DNA from: Betaproteobacteria bacterium
GTDB taxonomy: Bacteria > Pseudomonadota > Gammaproteobacteria > Burkholderiales > SG8-41
Assembly: GCA_025363575.1 (NCBI GenBank)
Contig: JANYDM010000027.1
Location: 1 to 20,473, forward strand
Direction of reading: 5' to 3'
DNA length: 20,473 nt
The notes below the pieces were generated by a model, which searched no databases, was not told the origin of the DNA, and saw nothing but the letters and a program-made list of their open reading frames with translations. Of the stretch, positions 16,015 to 20,473 are shown one piece after another. Made by a program: the position numbers and the translations under genes. How positions within the stretch are numbered: position 1 is the stretch's first letter; every line of letters starts with the position of its first letter.

Positions 16015-16701
16015 CTATTGCCCCGGGGTCTTCGCCAGTTGCAGCCCGAGTTTGCCGACCGCAATTACCGCCTGCGTCCGGTTCGAAACATTGAGCGCCC
16101 TGAGGATCGCAGTGACATGTATTTTTACAGTCCCCTCGGCGAGACCCAGCTCCCGGCAGATCAGCTTGTTCGATTTGCCATGCACCATCAGCGCGAGAAC
16201 GTCGGATTGGCGCGCGGTCAGGCCGATCGCGCGCGGACTCAGCATCTGCCCGCTGTCGCTGGCCTCGACGGCAAGGCGCAACGCCGGCTCCGGGGTGCCC
16301 TGGTGCTGCCTGAGTACTTCGGTCGGCAGGTAAACACCGCCTGCCAGCACGAGGCGCAACGCATTGAGCAGCAATTGTGAGGATGTCGTCTTCGGGATGA
16401 ATCCCATCGCGCCGGTTTCGATCGCTCGCGTCACGGTCGCCGGATCTTCTGAAGCAGACAGCACTACGGTTGGCACCGCCGGATAACGCTGGCGCAATCT
16501 CTCCAGCGCGTCTGCGCCCCCGATGTCCGGCAGGCCAAGATCGAGCAGGATAAGGTTCAGGTCGGCATGTCCGTCCGCCGCTACCAGCCCCTCGGCGAAG
16601 TTATGCGCCTCGATAAGCTGAATATCGGCGTCCAGCACCTTCAGCACATGCCGCAGAGCCTCCCGAATCAACGGGTGGTCGTCAATGATGAGAATTTTCA
16701 C
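16015..16701 (-). CDS. LuxR/NarL-type response regulator
   Basis: A 228-residue DNA-binding response regulator. I choose the GTG at 16701, because the protein then begins directly with the receiver (MKILIIDDHPLIREALRHVL) and GGAGG lies 6 nt upstream; an ATG at 16824 would add 41 residues with no family resemblance. The receiver has Asp7-Asp8, phosphoacceptor Asp54 (LLDLGLPD), Ser82 and Lys104. The C-terminal LuxR helix-turn-helix (about 158-222) is LTARQSDVLALMVHGKSNKL through GTVKIHVTAILRALNVSNR, whose last helix contacts DNA. It is the partner of the hybrid kinase encoded 3 nt downstream. It is divergent from the small membrane protein gene at 16965, a likely target along with its own operon. 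Confidence 0.93.
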   Translation of the reverse strand: MKILIIDDHPLIREALRHVLKVLDADIQLIEAHNFAEGLVAADGHADLNLILLDLGLPDIGGADALERLRQRYPAVPTVVLSASEDPATVTRAIETGAMGFIPKTTSSQLLLNALRLVLAGGVYLPTEVLRQHQGTPEPALRLAVEASDSGQMLSPRAIGLTARQSDVLALMVHGKSNKLICRELGLAEGTVKIHVTAILRALNVSNRTQAVIAVGKLGLQLAKTPGQ

Positions 16702-16923
16702 GGTTACCCTCCCCGGTTCCGCGCGGTGCCGCCAGCACTTGTGGATGAAGGGCTGCGGCGTCAGTGAGTCTATTACAAATCTGCCGCGCTTCCTACCGAG
16801 AAATAACTTGCCGATGTCATGCATCCCGCGCCTAGGCCGTTCAGGCTACCCCGCGATGCGTATTGGTTTCTTCGCGTCGCCTGAGCATACTTTTCCGCAA
16901 GCAGTACGGTCGTTCCTGAGAGT

Positions 16924-16951
16924 GATGCCGGCGCACCTTCGCCGGCGCATC
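16924..16951 (+). other. Leader hairpin upstream of the 89-residue gene
   Basis: GCCGGCG (16927-16933) pairs perfectly with CGCCGGC (16940-16946) around a 6-nt loop, and flanking GAT/ATC can extend the stem with a bulge. It ends a few bases before the ribosome binding site (GAGGAG, 16956-16962) of the next gene, so it may influence its translation or mRNA stability. No U-run follows. Confidence 0.5.
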
Positions 16952-16964
16952 AACCGAGGAGATC

Positions 16965-17234
16965 ATGATGAACGAAAGCCATGACCGGGTTACAGCAGTT
17001 AAGGACGTTGCGAACGAAGTACGCAAGACACATGCGCGTGAAACCGTCGGGCTGGCCGCGTGGATCGGAATCCTGGGAATGACGGCGGCCCTTATTTCCG
17101 CGTGGCTGATGAATTCGACCGGTGTGCCGCAGGTATCGGCCGACGCGGGCGATCCGTCAGCGCATGTGCCGTATTACCCGTCGCAATACGTCAACCAGGC
17201 GACCGAACAGCCGCCGGCGACCCCGACGTTCTGA
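16965..17234 (+). CDS. Small single-pass membrane protein, 89 residues
   Basis: I do not recognise a family. The first of two adjacent ATGs (16965 and 16968) is used; a good GAGGAG ribosome binding site lies just upstream. The protein has a polar, charged cytoplasmic-looking N-terminus (about 1-25, with KDVANEVRKTHARE), one membrane segment (about 26-49, ETVGLAAWIGILGMTAALIS), and a short periplasmic-looking tail rich in Pro, Tyr and Gln (VPYYPSQYVNQATEQPPATP). Codon use matches real genes of the window. It is divergent from the response regulator gene and preceded by a strong hairpin. It is probably a membrane-anchored small protein in the same regulatory neighbourhood; any function is unknown. 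Confidence 0.7.
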   Translation: MMNESHDRVTAVKDVANEVRKTHARETVGLAAWIGILGMTAALISAWLMNSTGVPQVSADAGDPSAHVPYYPSQYVNQATEQPPATPTF

Positions 17235-17281
17235 GCGTAATCGTGCTGACTTCGAAACATCGCCGCTGCCTTCCGCACGCC

Positions 17282-17569
17282 ATGTTGCCGAAGCCGCTGC
17301 GCACCTGGGTGGTGCTGGCTAAATGCGCCGCCGGGCTCGTCGCGATAGCCTTGATTGCCATCATAGGCGTGAATAGTCGCCTCGACGGTGCGACGGCACA
17401 GGCCGGCCGCAACATAGACACGGCACGAAATACAGAAAGGCTGGCCGAGCGGGATCGCAGGCAGACGTTCAACGAGCGGCGTGAGCGCTTTGAGCGCCAT
17501 GGCGATCTGGGCAGCGTCGCGGGCAAATCGGCGCAACCGGGGAACCGGTTGTCGATGGAATTGCGATAG
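17282..17569 (+). CDS. Possible second small membrane protein, 95 residues
   Basis: This frame begins MLPKPLRTWVVLAKCAAGLV, with one strong hydrophobic segment (about residues 9-30) after a basic start, followed by a highly charged, Arg-rich helical region (RNTERLAERDRRQTFNERRE). Third codon positions are mostly G or C, as in real genes here, and it lies 47 nt behind the 89-residue gene with a similar one-pass layout. A GTG at 17243 would add 13 residues and bring the gap down to 8 nt. No clear ribosome binding site is visible for either start, and no family is recognised, so this call is tentative. Confidence 0.45.
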   Translation: MLPKPLRTWVVLAKCAAGLVAIALIAIIGVNSRLDGATAQAGRNIDTARNTERLAERDRRQTFNERRERFERHGDLGSVAGKSAQPGNRLSMELR

Positions 17570-17590
17570 CCGCAGAGACGCGGATGGATT

Positions 17591-17599
17591 TGGCATAAT
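17591..17599 (+). promoter_or_regulatory. Candidate extended -10 promoter of the substrate-binding protein gene
   Basis: TGGCATAAT fits an extended -10 element (TGn plus CATAAT) 59 nt before the ATG at 17658. No good -35 is present at the right distance, which extended -10 promoters tolerate. The same nine bases occur before tonB at 1809-1817. Confidence 0.4.
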
Positions 17600-17657
17600 A
17601 GGCGCGTTCTTTTCGTCAACGCCCATGCGGGTTGCTTTGGGTAATAAGGATGACTTG

Positions 17658-19229
17658 ATGCATCGCGCTATACCCCTGGCTGCAATCTGGATTATTGCAA
17701 TTGGCATATGCGCAGGGCAGGCGCGGTGCGCTGACTTAAGGATCGCACTCAGTTCCGAACCCAGCTCGATGGACCCGCATTTCCACAATCTTGCCGCGAA
17801 CAACAACATATCGGCGCACGTGTTCGAGACCCTGACCCGATTCGACGCTGATGGCAGGCTGCTTCCTGGGCTCGCCGATTCCTGGCGGCTGATTGACGGT
17901 ACGACCTGGGAGATCACGCTGAGGAAGGGCGTCAAATTTCACGACGGCAGCGAATTGACGGCGGAAGACGTTGCCTGGTCACTGGATCGCCCCGCAACTA
18001 TTATCAAATCGCCAGGGTCGTTCACGCTTTACACGCGTCAGATTGCAGGCAAGGAGATCGTCGATCCATACACAATTCGCCTGAAGACCGCGGCGCCGTA
18101 TCCGTTGATGTTGAACGATCTGAGCACGATTTTCATCGTATCCAAAAAAGCGACGCAAGGCGTGGCGAGCGATGATTTTGCACAAGGCAAAGGTATGGTT
18201 GGGACGGGGCCGTTTCGGTTCGTGTCCTTCCGGCGCGGGGAGGCGGTTGAGTTCACGCGCAACAATGCCTATTCGGGCGACAAGCCGGCATGGGGTCGGG
18301 CTGCCATGCGCTTCATACCATCGGATCCGTCGCGATTGGCCGCGCTGTTGGCGGGCGACGTGGACGCGATCGATAATATTCCGCCGGCAGACATAGCGAA
18401 GATAAAGGCCAATCGCAATCTGGAGATGTTCTCCAAGGTCTCTAACCGCGTCATTTATTTCACCCTCGATCAGGAGCGCGAGGTTTCTCCTTTTGTTACA
18501 GACAAAGCGGGTAGGCCACTGGAAAGAAATCCGTTCAAGGACCTGCGCGTGCGGCGCGCGTTCAGCAAGGCGATTAACCGGCAGACGATAGCTGACCGTG
18601 TCATGGAAGGCCTGGGTCTGCCTGCCGCCAATCTCGTGCCCAGCCCGATGTTCGGCTACAACCCCGCGCTTAAAGTCGAGCCGTACGACCCGGAGGGCGC
18701 ACGCAGGTTGCTGATCGATGCTGGCTATCCGGACGGTTTCGCGTTAACGATCCATGGTCCCAATAACCGATACGTCAATGACGCACAGATACTCCAGGCA
18801 GTAGCGCAAATGCTATCCCGTATCGGCATTACGGTAAAAACCGAAGCGATGCCCCTTGCGATCTATTTCCCGCGAGGAAACAACCATGAATTTACGATGG
18901 CGCTCGTTGGGTGGGGGTCTCAGACTTCCGAGGTCTCTTCGCCATTGCGCTCGGTGCTGGCAACGATAAATCGCGATAAAGGCATGGGGACCGTCAACTG
19001 GGGCGGCTATTCGAACGCGCAGATGGATGCATTGCTTGAGGAAGCGCTGCGCACCGTGGACGACAGACAACGCGAGAAGCTATTGCAAAATGCCGTGGAA
19101 ATTGCGGTCAACGACGTCGGACTGATTCCTATTCATTTTCAAGTAGTGACGTGGGCTTCGCGCAGAGGCATCGCTTATGTGCCCAGGACCGACGAGCGCA
19201 CGCAGGCCCAACAGTTCACGGTCCGATGA
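17658..19229 (+). CDS. ABC transporter substrate-binding protein, family 5 (peptide/nickel type)
   Basis: A 523-residue periplasmic binding protein of the SBP_bac_5 (DppA/OppA/NikA) family. The ATG at 17658 is preceded by AAGGA at 7 nt and opens a Sec signal peptide (MHRAIPLAAIWIIAIGICAG, cleavage near ARCA-DLRIAL). There is no lipobox. Family hallmarks are SSEPSSMDPHFHNLAANNNI, VFETLTRFDADGRLLPGLADSW, WEITLRKGVKFHDGSELTAEDVAWSL, GTGPFRFVSF, and the C-terminal LQNAVEIAVNDVGLIPIHFQ. It would capture a peptide or related ligand for an inner-membrane ABC importer. No permease or ATPase gene follows on the visible DNA; the next gene is an S8 peptidase. It may share a permease encoded elsewhere. 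The ligand cannot be read from the sequence. Confidence 0.92.
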   Translation: MHRAIPLAAIWIIAIGICAGQARCADLRIALSSEPSSMDPHFHNLAANNNISAHVFETLTRFDADGRLLPGLADSWRLIDGTTWEITLRKGVKFHDGSELTAEDVAWSLDRPATIIKSPGSFTLYTRQIAGKEIVDPYTIRLKTAAPYPLMLNDLSTIFIVSKKATQGVASDDFAQGKGMVGTGPFRFVSFRRGEAVEFTRNNAYSGDKPAWGRAAMRFIPSDPSRLAALLAGDVDAIDNIPPADIAKIKANRNLEMFSKVSNRVIYFTLDQEREVSPFVTDKAGRPLERNPFKDLRVRRAFSKAINRQTIADRVMEGLGLPAANLVPSPMFGYNPALKVEPYDPEGARRLLIDAGYPDGFALTIHGPNNRYVNDAQILQAVAQMLSRIGITVKTEAMPLAIYFPRGNNHEFTMALVGWGSQTSEVSSPLRSVLATINRDKGMGTVNWGGYSNAQMDALLEEALRTVDDRQREKLLQNAVEIAVNDVGLIPIHFQVVTWASRRGIAYVPRTDERTQAQQFTVR

Positions 19230-19295
19230 TATGTGTGCAGAAAGTCGGGGACGAGCTTCTGCGTACTTTGGCGGGCGGACAAAAAAGGGGGGCAT

Positions 19296-20473
19296 ATGGT
19301 GGAAAATGATTTCTCAATCGTAGTCGATAGACGCTGGCCGGGGAATAGCCTGGATCCGTACATTCGTCTGGCAGTAGTGCTCATGGAAACCGACGGGTGC
19401 GCACGTCTGCGCCATCGCGCCGGGCAGACGACAGCCGGGCGCCAGATTTTGCCGCTACTGGCAGAACTTAATTTGACGAAGCATGGCACGCCTGTACTGC
19501 CTCGGGGCCTGAAAATTCCACGTGCCTATGTGGAGAGCGGCGCGCGATATGTCACAGGCACCATCGATGTGCATTCGCCCAGAGAGCTGCGCAAGCAAAT
19601 CACTGCATTGCGCCGCCAGGTCAAGCGGCTCAAGTTGGCGCTGCCGAATCACGCGCACCTCGCGGAATCTCTGAAGGATATTAAGTCCACCGATTTGCCA
19701 CAAGTCCCGCGCTATCCTGGCGTGCCGAATTCACGGCAATTGGACGGCACGGGCGTGATCATCGGCATTATCGACGACGGTTGCGCCTTTGCGCACCCAA
19801 ACTTTCTTGCGGGTGCGGGAGGGGCAAATCCGGCATCGCGTGTCCGCTATCTATGGGACCAATCGGCAGCGCGCAAGAAATCCAGCTCGGGCTGGTCGGT
19901 GCCAGCTGATTTCCAGTACGGTGCGGAACTGAAGCAGCGCAGCATAGACCGGGTCATTGCCGCGAATACGTGCGCGGGTATCGTCGACCAGGCCGCGGTT
20001 TATGGCCGCGTTGATTACAAAATGGACGGTATCTCAACGCACGGAACGCATGTCATGGATATTGCGGCCGGCAATGGCCGCCTCCCGGCCGGACCCGGTG
20101 TCGCACCAGGAGCGGACATTATTTTTGTTCAGTTGCCGAAAGCCGCTATCGAAAATGCGGAGGACAGCGTGCTGTCACGCCACTTTCTTGACGGATTGAT
20201 CTACATCTTTTCGCGCGCGCGGCGCGAAGGTAAATCCGCGGTCGTGAATATCAGCTATGGCGGTTATGCTGGCCCGCATGACGGCACTTCCGTGTTCGAG
20301 CGTGCGGTGGATGAATTGCTCGACAAAAAAGACCTTAAGCTCAAAGAGCGCCATCTAAATCGTGCAGTAGTCATCTCGGCCGGCAACGGCTTTGACAAAC
20401 GGTGTCACGCGCAAGGACGTCTTGCCGCCGCCAAATCGAAGGTCTTGAACTGGCGCATCAATCCCGACGATCC
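19296..20473 (+). CDS. S8 (subtilisin-like) serine peptidase, N-terminal part
   Basis: An open frame of 392 codons continues past the window end. ATG at 19296 has a purine-rich AGGGGGG just upstream. There is no signal peptide. Residues 1-150 are unfamiliar: a start MVENDFSIVVDRRWPGNSLD, a basic stretch, and a probable coiled coil around SPRELRKQITALRRQVKRLK. The catalytic domain begins near 153. The Asp motif is IIGIIDDGCAFAHPNF (Asp160, with Asp161 where Thr or Ser is usual), the His motif is STHGTHVMDIAAGNG (His249), and the oxyanion Asn motif is VISAGNG (Asn364). The catalytic Ser should lie beyond the window. This is an S8 peptidase probably acting in the cytoplasm or exported by another route. 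It follows the substrate-binding gene by 66 nt; a functional link is unproven. Confidence 0.85.
   Translation, partial: MVENDFSIVVDRRWPGNSLDPYIRLAVVLMETDGCARLRHRAGQTTAGRQILPLLAELNLTKHGTPVLPRGLKIPRAYVESGARYVTGTIDVHSPRELRKQITALRRQVKRLKLALPNHAHLAESLKDIKSTDLPQVPRYPGVPNSRQLDGTGVIIGIIDDGCAFAHPNFLAGAGGANPASRVRYLWDQSAARKKSSSGWSVPADFQYGAELKQRSIDRVIAANTCAGIVDQAAVYGRVDYKMDGISTHGTHVMDIAAGNGRLPAGPGVAPGADIIFVQLPKAAIENAEDSVLSRHFLDGLIYIFSRARREGKSAVVNISYGGYAGPHDGTSVFERAVDELLDKKDLKLKERHLNRAVVISAGNGFDKRCHAQGRLAAAKSKVLNWRINPDD

Noticed and set aside
19237..19262. GCAGAA/TTCTGC inverted repeat after the binding-protein gene
   Set aside because: The 6-bp arms enclose a long loop and no T-run follows; it may be chance or a weak structure, not a supported terminator.

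Overview
The window reads as chromosomal DNA of a GC-rich betaproteobacterium. The evidence for this is the csp / clpS-clpA block with rluE close by, strong G/C preference at third codon positions, and a flavocytochrome c sulfide dehydrogenase pair that points to sulfur chemistry. I see no tRNA, rRNA, CRISPR array, integrase or transposase. The taxon is inferred from gene order and protein style, not from a search.

Layout. (1) 1-4665, plus strand: the end of a TPR protein, a HupE/UreJ-type metal permease that overlaps it by ATGA, then a TonB protein and an outer-membrane TonB-dependent receptor one base apart. Together these look like a complete metal (or metal-chelate) import route: receptor, its own energiser, and an inner-membrane permease. 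(2) 4706-8707, minus strand: 23S rRNA pseudouridine synthase (rluE type), malate synthase A (aceB), and a 457-residue protein of no recognised family. Malate synthase and the unknown gene each end in a clear intrinsic terminator. (3) 8912-12009: a cold-shock protein (minus) with a good promoter, structured leader and textbook terminator, divergent from clpS-clpA, the adaptor and ATPase of the ClpAP protease. (4) 12111-13744, plus: a monohaem cytochrome c (fccA type) overlapping a Tat-exported FAD sulfide dehydrogenase (fccB type), which together oxidise sulfide in the periplasm. (5) 13755-16701, minus: a two-component set (LuxR-type regulator, membrane hybrid histidine kinase 3 nt behind it), then a DUF2784-like membrane protein. 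(6) 16965-20473, plus: two small one-pass membrane proteins, a solitary peptide-type ABC substrate-binding protein, and the first 392 codons of an unusual S8 (subtilisin-like) peptidase that runs off the window.

The parts most worth following up are the 457-residue unknown protein, which occupies the place next to csp-clpS-clpA where isocitrate dehydrogenase is often found; the signal-less S8 peptidase with an unfamiliar N-terminal region; the two small membrane proteins divergent from the two-component system; the hairpin plus U-run inside the csp leader; and the EF-hand-like loop in the HupE-type permease.
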